Below are positions 44,054 to 52,955 of a stretch of 64,000 nucleotides of DNA, in pieces. Position 1 is the first letter of the stretch. Every line of letters starts with the position of its first letter. Source of the DNA: Halobaculum saliterrae (GTDB lineage Archaea; Halobacteriota; Halobacteria; Halobacteriales; Haloferacaceae); contig NZ_WUUS01000006.1 in the NCBI RefSeq assembly GCF_009831625.1, positions 186,001 to 250,000 on the forward strand. The letters are read 5' to 3'. A program made the translations under genes and the position numbers. Under the pieces are notes generated by a model. The model worked only from the letters and a program-made list of their open reading frames with translations, made no database searches and was not told the DNA's origin.

Positions 44054-45568
44054 TCAGTCGTCGGTCGCGGGATCGCCCTCGCCGTCGTCGCCGAGCGCCG
44101 CGGGCGTCGACTCCGCGTCGCGGTCAGGATCCGTCGCCGCGTCGCGGTCGGGGTCCGGCTCCCTCCCGTTCTCGACCACGCCCTCGGTCCACGTCCCGCG
44201 GAGGAACCACAGCGCCCCCACGATCAGCGACCCGACCGCGCCGAACGTCCACGCCCACCAGAGGCCGTCCGGGCCGAGTCCGAGCCCCGACACCGGACCG
44301 ACCCCCGGGACGACGACGGTGAACGAGTACGCCAGCACGACGGCCGCGGGGATGCGCAGCCCCCACCGAGAGAGCAGCGACAGCCCCATCGCGGTGCGGG
44401 TGTCGCCGGCGCCGCGGAACGCTCCCTGCAACACCATCAGCCCGCCGAAGGCGGCCCACGCGGGCGCGGTGATCCGGAGGAACGAGACGCCCTCCTCGAC
44501 GACGGCGGCGTCGTTCACGAACACGCGGATCGCGAGGGCGGGGAGGAACCAGACGACGGCGCCCGCGAGCGCGAGGACGGCCATCGTTCCGCCGGTGCCG
44601 GTCCACGCCACCCGGCTCGCGCGGTCGGGCGTGTCGGCGCCGAGGTTCTGCCCGACGCCCGTCGCCGTCGCCTGCCCGACCGCGCCGGCGACGGTCCAGG
44701 AGACGGACATCAGGCGGACGCCGACGCCGTAGGCGGCGGTCGCGGCCGGGCCGAACCGCGCGACCAGCGCCGCCATCGCCACCGCGGCGAACGACCGGGC
44801 CCAGCCGTCCAGCGTTCCCGGATACCCGACGTCGACGAGCTTGCGCAACACCGCCGGGTTCGGCCGGAGGTCGCCGAGGTGGAGTTGGATCCCCCAGTCC
44901 CCCCTCACGAGGACGTAGATCCCGGCCGCGGCGGCGAGCGCGCGGGAAATGAACGTCGCGACGGCGGCGCCGCGGGTCCCCATCGCGGGTATCGGTCCGA
45001 ACCCGAGGATGAACACGGGGTCGATGACGATGTTGACGCCGGCGGAGGCGGCCACGAGCCACATCGCGGGCTTGGTGTCCCCGGCGCCCTGTAAGGAGGC
45101 GCGAAAGGCGAAGAACAGGAACGTGAGCGGGAGGGTGAGGAAGATGACCTCGATGTACGCCAGCGCCTCCGTGAACACGACTCCCTCCGCCCCGATCCAG
45201 TTCAATAGCGGGCGGCGTGCGAGCAGCCCGACGGCCGCCAGCACGACCGAGACGCCGATCGCCAGCAGCGTCGTCTGGCCGACCACCTCGTCGGCCCGGC
45301 GGTCGTCGCCGGCGCCGACGTGCTGGGAGACGAGCGCGATGGTCGCGGCGGTCAGCCCCATCGCGGTCGAGACGAACATCCACGACAGCGGAAACATGAG
45401 CGACACAGCCGCGACGGCCTCGGGGCTGACGCGACCGACCCAGAACACGTCCGCGAGGTTGTAGAGCGTCTGGAGGAGGTTGCCGAGCACGAGCGGCCAC
45501 GCGAGGCTGAACAACCGGGGCGCCACCGCTCCCTCGGTCATGTCGACGCGCGCGTCGGTGTTCGCCAT
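44054..45568 (-). CDS. MATE-family multidrug/Na+ antiporter
   Basis: 504 aa with about 12 membrane helices. The N-terminus APRLFSLAWPLVLGNLLQTL, then YNLADVFWVGR and FRASLQGAGDTKPAM, is typical of MATE (NorM/DinF) exporters; the second half repeats the pattern (FRGAGDTRTAMGLSLLSRWG). An acidic hydrophilic tail of about 35 residues follows the last helix. It probably exports cationic compounds against Na+ or H+. It lies 81 bp downstream of znuB on the same strand. An internal ATG at 45541 is an alternative start. Confidence 0.9.
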   Translation of the reverse strand: MANTDARVDMTEGAVAPRLFSLAWPLVLGNLLQTLYNLADVFWVGRVSPEAVAAVSLMFPLSWMFVSTAMGLTAATIALVSQHVGAGDDRRADEVVGQTTLLAIGVSVVLAAVGLLARRPLLNWIGAEGVVFTEALAYIEVIFLTLPLTFLFFAFRASLQGAGDTKPAMWLVAASAGVNIVIDPVFILGFGPIPAMGTRGAAVATFISRALAAAAGIYVLVRGDWGIQLHLGDLRPNPAVLRKLVDVGYPGTLDGWARSFAAVAMAALVARFGPAATAAYGVGVRLMSVSWTVAGAVGQATATGVGQNLGADTPDRASRVAWTGTGGTMAVLALAGAVVWFLPALAIRVFVNDAAVVEEGVSFLRITAPAWAAFGGLMVLQGAFRGAGDTRTAMGLSLLSRWGLRIPAAVVLAYSFTVVVPGVGPVSGLGLGPDGLWWAWTFGAVGSLIVGALWFLRGTWTEGVVENGREPDPDRDAATDPDRDAESTPAALGDDGEGDPATDD

Positions 45569-45649
45569 GGAGGGGTCTACCGTCCGGGCGTGGCGTCACG
45601 GCCTAAGGATTGTGGAGGCGGTCGCCCCGCCCGGGATCCCGTTCCGTCG

Positions 45650-46666
45650 CTACTCCGCTCGGTCCCCGTGGCCGCCGCCGTCGGCGAGCGTCTCAGTCGC
45701 CGTTGCGTCGACGTTCCGACGGGCCGTGAGGTCCGCCCGAACACGCGATCCCAGACTGACCGTGGCGTACACCGCGATCGCGGTGATCACGATCGTTCCG
45801 CCGGCGGCGACGTCGTACCAGTACGACAGCGTGACGCCCGCGACGGTGGCGAGCAGGCCGGCGGCGACGCTCGCGGCGATCGACCGCCTGAAGCCGGTCA
45901 CGGGCGACGCGGCGGCGACGGGGATCACGAGCATCGCGGCGACGAGGATGACGCCCATGATCTGCATCGCGCCGACGACGACGACCGCGGTGAGCACCGC
46001 CAGCAAGCGATTGTACCGCGTCACGTCGATACCGGCGGCGCGGGCGCCGACCTCGTCGAAGGTGACGTACACCAGCGGGCGATAGGCGGCGCCGACCGCG
46101 AGGCCGACGAGGGTCGTCATCGCCAGCAGGATCCCGGCGTTCGCGCGCGAGACGGTCGCCAGCGATCCGAACAGGTAGGCGTTGATCCCGACGGCGATGC
46201 CGCCGTCGGCCGCGGTGATCAGCACGCTGCCGACCGCGAACGAGCCGGTGAGCACGATCGCCAGCGACGTGTCGCGGTAGGCGCCGGCGTAGTCGACGAG
46301 CGTCTGCACGACCAGCGCGGCGAGGGCGGCGACGACCAGCGCGGTCGCCAGCGGCGGCACCGCGACCGCGAAGACCGCGTTGACGAACAGCCCGGCGGCG
46401 ACGCCCGCGAAGGCGGCGTGCGCCAGCGTGTCGCCGATCATCGCCATCTCGCGGTGGACGAGAAAGCTCCCCACCAGCGGGCCGACGAGCGCGACGCACA
46501 CCGCCGCGAGGTACGCCCGCTGCATGAACGGGGAGGCGAGGATCTCGACGCCCGTCGCGCCGGCGAGGACGTCGAGAAGGCCGCCCCACAGGTCGTCAAG
46601 CAGGGTCGCGAGCACGCGGTCGATGACGCCTCCGTCGACGGTCGTGAGGGGTATGGTCGCCGTCAT
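45650..46666 (-). CDS. znuB: Zinc/manganese ABC transporter permease
   Basis: 338 aa, ABC-3 family with about 8 helices: PFMQRAYLAAVCVALVGPLV, GSFLVHREMAMIGDTLAHAA (the family signature around MIGD-LAHA), VTFDEVGARAAGIDVTRYN, and IMGVILVAAMLVIPVAAASP. An N-terminal extension of about 45 residues is unusual. A charged C-terminal tail follows. It overlaps znuC by one base (TGATG). Confidence 0.9.
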   Translation of the reverse strand: MTATIPLTTVDGGVIDRVLATLLDDLWGGLLDVLAGATGVEILASPFMQRAYLAAVCVALVGPLVGSFLVHREMAMIGDTLAHAAFAGVAAGLFVNAVFAVAVPPLATALVVAALAALVVQTLVDYAGAYRDTSLAIVLTGSFAVGSVLITAADGGIAVGINAYLFGSLATVSRANAGILLAMTTLVGLAVGAAYRPLVYVTFDEVGARAAGIDVTRYNRLLAVLTAVVVVGAMQIMGVILVAAMLVIPVAAASPVTGFRRSIAASVAAGLLATVAGVTLSYWYDVAAGGTIVITAIAVYATVSLGSRVRADLTARRNVDATATETLADGGGHGDRAE

Positions 46667-47406
46667 CAGTGGTCGTGGGCCACGACGTGCTGTGCGTTCC
46701 CGTACGCCGCCGCGAGCGCGTCCGTCTCGACGAACGCCTCGGGGTCGCCGTGGAAGAACAGCGCCCGGTTGAGACAGGCGATCTCGGAGGCGTGGGTCGT
46801 GACGACGCCGATGTCGTGCTCGATGAGCACGATCGTCATCCCCTCGTCGTTCAGTTCGTGCAGGAGGTCGTAGAACGCCTCCCGCGACTCGGCGTCGACC
46901 CCGACGGTCGGCTCGTCGAGCGCGAGGAGGTCCGCCTCGGCCGCCAGCGCCCGCGCGATGAACGCCCGCTGGCGCTGTCCGCCCGACAGGCGCCCGATCC
47001 GCCGGTCGGCGATGTCGGCGATCCCGACGCGTTCCAGCGCGGCCGCGACCGCCCGGCGGTCCTCCCCGCGGAACCGACGGAAGAGCCTGTGCGGGTACCG
47101 TCCCATCCGGACCACCTCCTCGACGGTGACGGGCATCCCGCCGGCGGCCTCGCCCACGTCCTGCGGGACGTAGCCGACGCGCTCGCCGGCGGCGAGGTCG
47201 GCGGCTGGCTCGCCGAACAGCGAGACCGTCCCGCTGTCGGGACGACGCAGGCCGATCACCAGCTCCAGCAGCGTCGTCTTCCCCGAGCCGTTCGGGCCGA
47301 CGAGCCCGAGGAACTCGCCGGTCTCGACCGTGAGCGACACGTCCTCGATCACCGGTCGGTCGCCGTAGGAGAACGTCGCCTCGCGCACGTCGACGGCCGC
47401 CGTCAT
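46666..47406 (-). CDS. znuC: Zinc/manganese ABC transporter ATP-binding protein
   Basis: 246 aa from ATG 47406, which overlaps the upstream stop by ATGA. Walker A GPNGSGKTT, Q-loop YVPQDV, signature LSGGQRQ, Walker B LLALDEPTVGVD, H-loop LIEHDIG. The terminal EAFVETDALAAAYGNAQHVV resembles ZnuC/MntB ATPases. An upstream in-frame ATG (47484) is rejected because it overlaps the znuA coding end without similarity. Confidence 0.92.
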   Translation of the reverse strand: MTAAVDVREATFSYGDRPVIEDVSLTVETGEFLGLVGPNGSGKTTLLELVIGLRRPDSGTVSLFGEPAADLAAGERVGYVPQDVGEAAGGMPVTVEEVVRMGRYPHRLFRRFRGEDRRAVAAALERVGIADIADRRIGRLSGGQRQRAFIARALAAEADLLALDEPTVGVDAESREAFYDLLHELNDEGMTIVLIEHDIGVVTTHASEIACLNRALFFHGDPEAFVETDALAAAYGNAQHVVAHDH

Positions 47407-48470
47407 CGGGTCAGCGCCCGCTCCAGCGTCGGGACGTTCACCTCCCGCATCACGTCGAGGTAGCCCCAGTCGTTCTCGGCCCACTCGTCGGTCAGGCCGG
47501 GCATCGCCGTCAACGGGAGCACCGCCTCGGCGTCCGTCTCCTCGACGAGCTGGTCGGCCGCACGCTGTGACTCGATCGGGTCCGCACAGACGTGCCGGAG
47601 GTCGTGCTCGGCGATGACCTCCTGCGCGCGCTCGATGTCGCGGGTCGTCGGCCGATCGTCCGGCGCCAGCCCGGTCAGCGTCTCGACGTGGAGGCCGTAT
47701 CGCTCGCCCAGATAGCGGACGGAGTTGTGGCCCGCGACGAGGAGCACGTCGCGGTCGGCCTCGGCGATCGTCGAGTCGAGACGCTCGTGGAGCGCGTCGA
47801 GTTCCTCTCGGAACGTCGCGGCGTTCGCCTCGTGGGCGTCGGCCCCGTCGGGGTCGACCGACGAGAGCGCCTCTCGGACGGTTCCGACCGCGGTGCGGAC
47901 GCGCAGCGGATCCATCCAGAAGTGGGGGTCCGCTCCGGTTCCGTGGTCGCGGTCGTCGGTGTGGGTCTCGTTCTCCTCGTGGTGGTCGCCGGTCTCGGTT
48001 TCGTGTTCGCCGTGGTGGTCGTCCCCGCTGCCGTGGTCGTGGTCGTGGTCGTGGTCACCCTCCTCGCCGGGCGCCAGCAGGTCCACCTCGGCGCTGACGT
48101 CGACCGCGGCGACGGCCTCGCCGTCGGCGTCGAGATCGGTCAGGACGTCGTCGACCCACGGCTGGAATCCGTCCATTCCGTGGACGAGGAGGTCGGCGGC
48201 CCGGATCGATTCCCTGACGCGCGGCCCCGGCTCCCAGCCGTGGCCGTGCTGGCCGACCGGAACCAACAGGTCGGTGCTCGTCGCGTCGCCGGCGACCGCC
48301 CTCGCGAGGTCGCCGAAGACGAAGAACGTCGCCTGCGCCGCGGCATCGCCCGATGCCGCGTCACCGCCGCTCGATCCGCTCGCGTCCGCCCGCGAACCCA
48401 GACAGCCGGCCAATGCGCCCACGCCGACCGCACCCACGGATCCGAGGACGGTTCGTCGCGTGTGTTCCAT
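47403..48470 (-). CDS. znuA: Zinc-binding lipoprotein of the metal ABC transporter
   Basis: 355 aa. The N-terminus HTRRTVLGSVGAVGVGALAG, then CLGS, is a twin-arginine signal with lipobox (LAGC). Cluster A-I metal-binding fold: GHGWEPGPRVRESIRAADLL, then a His/Asp/Glu loop at about 137-175 (runs of HDHDHDH and HHGEHE), ADPHFWMDPLRVRTAVGTVR, and LLVAGHNSVRYLGERYGLHV. The His-rich loop is characteristic of zinc-specific ZnuA. First gene of znuABC; an operator-like palindrome overlaps the probable transcription start. Confidence 0.92.
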   Translation of the reverse strand: MEHTRRTVLGSVGAVGVGALAGCLGSRADASGSSGGDAASGDAAAQATFFVFGDLARAVAGDATSTDLLVPVGQHGHGWEPGPRVRESIRAADLLVHGMDGFQPWVDDVLTDLDADGEAVAAVDVSAEVDLLAPGEEGDHDHDHDHGSGDDHHGEHETETGDHHEENETHTDDRDHGTGADPHFWMDPLRVRTAVGTVREALSSVDPDGADAHEANAATFREELDALHERLDSTIAEADRDVLLVAGHNSVRYLGERYGLHVETLTGLAPDDRPTTRDIERAQEVIAEHDLRHVCADPIESQRAADQLVEETDAEAVLPLTAMPGLTDEWAENDWGYLDVMREVNVPTLERALTR

Positions 48471-48473
48471 CTC

Positions 48474-48503
48474 TGGTTGTTAACCAAGTATACCAGAATA
48501 TTA
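48474..48503 (-). promoter_or_regulatory. znu promoter with palindrome
   Basis: TGGTTGTTAACCA (48474-48486) has 5-bp arms TGGTT and AACCA around GTT and lies just upstream of ATG 48470. TTAATATT on the minus strand (about 48496-48503) is the TATA box, placing transcription start at or beside the palindrome. The arrangement fits a metal-dependent repressor site; the regulator is not in the window. Confidence 0.5.
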
Positions 48504-48613
48504 ACTTTGCCATTGGATTGTAGAGAGGGTTAGCAAAACCTCCCCCGGTTCAGGGTACCGGCACGCTGCGCCGGCGGGCAAAGGGCGAAGGCTCCGGTCG
48601 CACAGTAGCGGGT

Positions 48614-50071
48614 ATGTCCGACGCATCCACGCCCGCGACCGCCGCCGATCCGGCGATCGCCGAGCGCCTCGACGTCTACCGGGAGTCGCTGTTCGACCTC
48701 CTGCGCCTGCCGACGGTGAGCGCCACGGGCGAGGGGATGGACGCCGGCGCCGACGCCGTCCGGGATCTGCTCGCCGACCACGGGCTCGACGCTCGTCGTA
48801 TCGAGACGGACCGCTATCCGTTGGTGTACGGCGAGCGCGTCGCCGACGACCCGGACGCGCCGACGGTCCTGTTCTACGGCCACTACGACGTCCAGCCGGC
48901 CGAACACCCCGAGCAGTGGGAGTCGCCGCCGTTCGAGCCGACGGTTCGCGACGGGAGCGTCTACTGCCGGGGCGCCGGCGACAACAAGGGGCAGTTCACG
49001 ACCCACGCGTTCGCGCTCGACGCGCTCGCGGCCGCCGATGCGGTGCCGGAGGTGACGGTGAAGCTGCTCGTCGAGGGCGGCGAGGAGAGCGGCAGTCTCG
49101 GACTGAAGGCGTATCTGGATGGGGAAGCCGGTGTCGACGACCCCGGCGCCGACTCGGACGCTCCCGCGGCCGCCGTCCGCGACGCGGACCTCATATACGT
49201 CGCCGACGGGCCCCAGCACCGCTCGGGGCGACCGACGCTGATCTACGGGAACCGAGGGATCCTCACGTTCCAGTTGGACCTCGAGACCGCGAACGCGGAC
49301 CTCCACTCGGGCAACTTCGGCGGCCCCGTCCCGAACGCCGCCACCGAGCTCGCGGAGGTGGTCGCGTCCTTCACGGAGTACGGCCCCGGAACCGAACCCG
49401 ACCGCGGGTACCCCAGCGGTGGCGACCGCGTCGCCGTCGACGGCTTCCACGACGGCATCGAGGTGACGGAGGCGGACCGCGAACTGGTCGACCGACTCCC
49501 GGACGACGCCGACGAGGTGCGCGAGGAGTTGGACCTCACCCACTTCACGACCGAGCGCGACTACTACGAGCGCCTGCTGCTGGAGCCGACGATCACCGTG
49601 AACGGCCTCGATGCGGGGTATCAGGGCGAGGGAAGCAAGACCGTCATCCCGCGGACCGCGACCGCGAAGCTCGACTCGCGACTCGTTCCCGGGCAGGACC
49701 CCGACACGGCCTTCGAGCGGATCCGCGAGCACGTCGCCGATGTCCACCCGGACGTGGAGGTGAGCAAGGGCACCGGCTTCCCGCCGATGAAGACGCCCGT
49801 GGACTCGCCGGCCACGACGCCCGTGCTGGAGGCGCTGTCGGCGGTGTGGGGCGAGGACCCGGTGGAGCTTCCGGTGCTCGGCGGGTCGCTCCCGGCGGCG
49901 TTCTTCCGCCGCGTCGACGCGCTGGCCGACGTGCCCGTGCTCGTGGTGCCGTACGCCAACCCCGACCAGGGGAACCACTCACCGAACGAGCATCTCGACT
50001 TGGACTGCTTCGAGAACGGCATCCGGACGACCGCAGCGTTCCTGGAGCGAGTCGCCGAGGCGGACCCGTAG
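48614..50071 (+). CDS. M20-family metallopeptidase (dipeptidase)
   Basis: 485 aa. Di-zinc M20 motifs: FYGHYDVQPAEHPEQWESPP (His and Asp), CRGAGDNKGQ (bridging Asp), LVEGGEESGSLGL (catalytic Glu pair), and a C-terminal NPDQGNHSPNEHLDLD with the last metal His. The dimerisation lid lies between about 215 and 370. It resembles CNDP/ArgE-like dipeptidases acting on small peptides in the cytoplasm. Two peptidase genes in tandem (this and the S9 enzyme at 50136) suggest peptide catabolism. Confidence 0.92.
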   Translation: MSDASTPATAADPAIAERLDVYRESLFDLLRLPTVSATGEGMDAGADAVRDLLADHGLDARRIETDRYPLVYGERVADDPDAPTVLFYGHYDVQPAEHPEQWESPPFEPTVRDGSVYCRGAGDNKGQFTTHAFALDALAAADAVPEVTVKLLVEGGEESGSLGLKAYLDGEAGVDDPGADSDAPAAAVRDADLIYVADGPQHRSGRPTLIYGNRGILTFQLDLETANADLHSGNFGGPVPNAATELAEVVASFTEYGPGTEPDRGYPSGGDRVAVDGFHDGIEVTEADRELVDRLPDDADEVREELDLTHFTTERDYYERLLLEPTITVNGLDAGYQGEGSKTVIPRTATAKLDSRLVPGQDPDTAFERIREHVADVHPDVEVSKGTGFPPMKTPVDSPATTPVLEALSAVWGEDPVELPVLGGSLPAAFFRRVDALADVPVLVVPYANPDQGNHSPNEHLDLDCFENGIRTTAAFLERVAEADP

Positions 50072-50135
50072 CGGGACCGCCGCCTCCCTCGCCGCCTGCC
50101 GAACGCTTTAGCCGCGAGCCGCACGGCGTGGGAGT

Positions 50136-52034
50136 ATGCCGGACACAGCCGACGCCGACTACGGCGTCGCCCGCTTCCTCGCGATCGAACACGTCGACTC
50201 GCCCACGCTCACCCCGGAGGGGCGCCTCCTCTTCCTCGCGGACACCTCGGGCACCCCGCAGGTGTGGACCGCGGACGAGCCCGGCGCGTGGCCGACGCGG
50301 CTCACCCCCCACGAGGAGCGCGTCTCCGCGCTCGCGGCCTCGCCCGCCGACGAGTCGTTCGTCTACGCCATGGACCGCGGGAGCGACGAGCGCGACCAGC
50401 TGATCCGATACGACCTCGCCACCGGGATTGAGCGTCCCCTCACGGACGACCCCGAGTCGAAGCACGCGTGGGGCGCGTGGGGCCCCGACGGCGATCGGAT
50501 CGCCTACACGGCCAACCGCGAGGCGGACGGCCGCTTCGACGTGTTCGTGCAGGAGGTCGGGGGCCCAGACGCGCGGGCGGGCGACCCCGAGCGCGTGTTC
50601 GAGGGGCCCGGCGGCTGGCTGAACGTCGCCGCGTTCGGGCCGGAGGGTCGCCGGCTCGTGCTCACGAAGGCGCACTCGAGCTACGACGAGGACCTGTCCG
50701 TGCTCGACCTCGACTCCGGGGACACGCGGACGCTCTCGGACGACTCGGAGGCGACGTACTCGCACCTCCACTTCGACGGCGAGGGCGGTCTGATCTGTGT
50801 GACGAACCGCGACAGCGACACGGCCTACGTCGGCCGGGTCTCGCTCGATTCGGGCGCCGTGACGCCCGTCGCCGGGGACGACGAGGGATCGGGAGAGCCC
50901 GGTACCGAGGCGTGGGACGTGGACGCGCTCGCGTTCGACCGGGACGCCGGCCGCCTCGCGTACGCGGTCAACGAGGGCGGCTACTCGTCGCTGCACGCGG
51001 GCACGCTCGCCGGCGACGCGGACGGTCCGGAGCTCCGGCCGGTCGAGACGCCCGCGGTCGACGGCATCGTGCAGGGGCTCACGTTCGGCCCCGACGCGGA
51101 ACGGCTCGCGTACACGCACACGTCGCCGACGGAACCGTACGGCGTCCGGACGGTCGCGTTCGGCGGCGGCGACGGCGGTGTCGCCGCCGACGGGACCGGC
51201 GGCGAGACGAACTGGACGCCGGTCGGCCGCAACGGACTCCCGGACACGGCGTTTCACGCGCCGAAGACGGTCCACTACGAGACGTTCGATGACCGCGAGA
51301 TCCCGGCGTACTGGACGCTTCCGCCGGGCGTGGACCCGGCGGATCCGGACGAGCAGGTGCCGGCCATCGTCGACATCCACGGCGGCCCCGAGCACCAGCG
51401 CCGACCGTGGTTCTACCCGACGAAGCAGTACTTCCTGAACCGGGGATACGCGGTGCTGGAGCCGAACGTCCGCGGCTCGTCGGGGTACGGGAAGGCGTAC
51501 TCGCACCTCGACGACGTGGAGAACCGGATGGACTCGGTGGCGGACGTCGCCGCCGGCGTCGAGTGGCTCCACGGCCACCCCGCGGTCGACGACGACCGGA
51601 TCGTCGCGTACGGACGCTCCTACGGCGGCTTCATGGTGCTGGCGGCGATCACCGAGTATCCAGATCTCTGGGCAGCCGCCGTCGACTTCGTCGGCATCGC
51701 GGACTTCACCACCTTCCTCGAGAACACCGGCGAGTGGCGACGGAGCCACCGCGAGGCCGAGTACGGGTCCCTGAGCGACGACTACGAGTTCCTGCAGTCG
51801 ATCTCGCCGCTCTCGCACATCGACGAGGTCCGGTGTCCGCTGTTCGTCCAGCACGGCGCCAACGACCCGCGCGTGCCCGTCGGCGAGGCCAAACAGGTCG
51901 CGGACGCGGTACGCGAGCGGGGCGTCCCCGTCGAGACGCTGATCTTCGAGGACGAGGGACACCACACGACGAGCCGCGAGAACCTGATCGAGGAGTTCGA
52001 GGCGATCGCCGACTTCCTCGACGAACACGTCTGA
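50136..52034 (+). CDS. S9-family serine peptidase (acylaminoacyl-peptidase-like)
   Basis: 632 aa. The first about 390 residues form a beta-propeller with WD-like repeats (WGAWGPDGDRIAYTANREAD and similar). The alpha/beta-hydrolase domain has AIVDIHGGPEHQRRPWFYPT, NVRGSSGYGKAY, AYGRSYGGFMVLAAI (nucleophile Ser), HGANDPRVPVGEAKQ (Asp) and FEDEGHHTT (His). No signal peptide is seen, so it is cytoplasmic. It probably removes residues or acyl-residues from short peptides. It lies 64 bp after the M20 gene. Confidence 0.92.
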   Translation: MPDTADADYGVARFLAIEHVDSPTLTPEGRLLFLADTSGTPQVWTADEPGAWPTRLTPHEERVSALAASPADESFVYAMDRGSDERDQLIRYDLATGIERPLTDDPESKHAWGAWGPDGDRIAYTANREADGRFDVFVQEVGGPDARAGDPERVFEGPGGWLNVAAFGPEGRRLVLTKAHSSYDEDLSVLDLDSGDTRTLSDDSEATYSHLHFDGEGGLICVTNRDSDTAYVGRVSLDSGAVTPVAGDDEGSGEPGTEAWDVDALAFDRDAGRLAYAVNEGGYSSLHAGTLAGDADGPELRPVETPAVDGIVQGLTFGPDAERLAYTHTSPTEPYGVRTVAFGGGDGGVAADGTGGETNWTPVGRNGLPDTAFHAPKTVHYETFDDREIPAYWTLPPGVDPADPDEQVPAIVDIHGGPEHQRRPWFYPTKQYFLNRGYAVLEPNVRGSSGYGKAYSHLDDVENRMDSVADVAAGVEWLHGHPAVDDDRIVAYGRSYGGFMVLAAITEYPDLWAAAVDFVGIADFTTFLENTGEWRRSHREAEYGSLSDDYEFLQSISPLSHIDEVRCPLFVQHGANDPRVPVGEAKQVADAVRERGVPVETLIFEDEGHHTTSRENLIEEFEAIADFLDEHV

Positions 52035-52079
52035 ATCGGCCGCCATCGACCGGCGCCGTTGGTCCGTCCGGTCGTCTCC

Positions 52080-52823
52080 TCACCACCCGTTCTCGATGTC
52101 CTCCGCCAACGCCTCGAGGATCCGATCGGTCGTGTTCTCCACGACCTCGGCCATGAACTCCGGGTCCGAGTTCGTCGGATCGCCCAGCCCGCCCAACTCC
52201 GTCACGTCCGAGAAGTAGGTCCACGAGCGGGTTTCCGGCAGCTCGTCGGCCTCCTGCGGCTCCTTGCGGTCCGACTTCACGAGGTCCTCGCGGATCAGTT
52301 CGACGAAGCTCGTCTCGTGGTCGCCCGCGTGACCCCACCCCTCGCCGAAGTGCTCCTCAAGCTCGTCGCGTCCGAAGTCCGTCCAGTGGACGAAGTGGGC
52401 CCCGATGTCGTGGTCGCGGTTCAGTCGGTCCGTCGCCAGCGACAGCGCCTCCTTGTTGCCGCCGTGGCAGTTGAGGAACAACACTCGCTCGGCGCCGTGC
52501 TCCGCGAGGGAGGCGCCGATGTCGATGAGCGCTTGCTTGTAGGTGTCCTGCGAGAGCGTGACCGTCCCCGGGAACGGCATGTGGTGCTCGCTGTACCCGT
52601 ACGGGAGCGTCGGCGCGCGAAGCAGGTCGAGGTCGTGGTCGGGCGCCGCCTCGACGAGTTCCGCCGAGAGGTGCTCGGCGCGGAGGCTGTCGGTCGACAG
52701 CGGGAGGTGGACGGAGTGCTGCTCGGTGCTCCCGGTGGGGACGACGACCGCATCGGCGCCCAGGAAGGCGTCGCCGGCGTCCTCCCACGTCATCGTCGCG
52801 AGGTCGTGTTCGGTCTCGGGCAT
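52080..52823 (-). CDS. Creatininase-family amidohydrolase
   Basis: 247 aa from ATG 52823 (MPETEHDLATMTWEDAGDAF). Creatininase fold metal motifs: VVPTGSTEQHSVHLPLSTDS (Glu and His), LPYGYSEHHMPFPGTVTLSQ, FLNCHGGN, and GHAGDHETSFV. Haloarchaea and methanogens use a member (ArfB) as formamide hydrolase early in riboflavin and F420 synthesis; this could be that enzyme or a paralogue. No riboflavin genes are adjacent. The start at 52850 would add only a short basic leader. Confidence 0.82.
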   Translation of the reverse strand: MPETEHDLATMTWEDAGDAFLGADAVVVPTGSTEQHSVHLPLSTDSLRAEHLSAELVEAAPDHDLDLLRAPTLPYGYSEHHMPFPGTVTLSQDTYKQALIDIGASLAEHGAERVLFLNCHGGNKEALSLATDRLNRDHDIGAHFVHWTDFGRDELEEHFGEGWGHAGDHETSFVELIREDLVKSDRKEPQEADELPETRSWTYFSDVTELGGLGDPTNSDPEFMAEVVENTTDRILEALAEDIENGW

Positions 52824-52955
52824 ACGTCCGTGCCGGTCGCCCCGGGGCATACCCCTTCGGGAAGCGGCACGTCGGGGCCGCGCCGGGACGCGGAGGACCG
52901 GCGACGGCGCGCGACGGCCCCGCGGCTTGAAGTCTCATCGACCCGATCCACGAGC

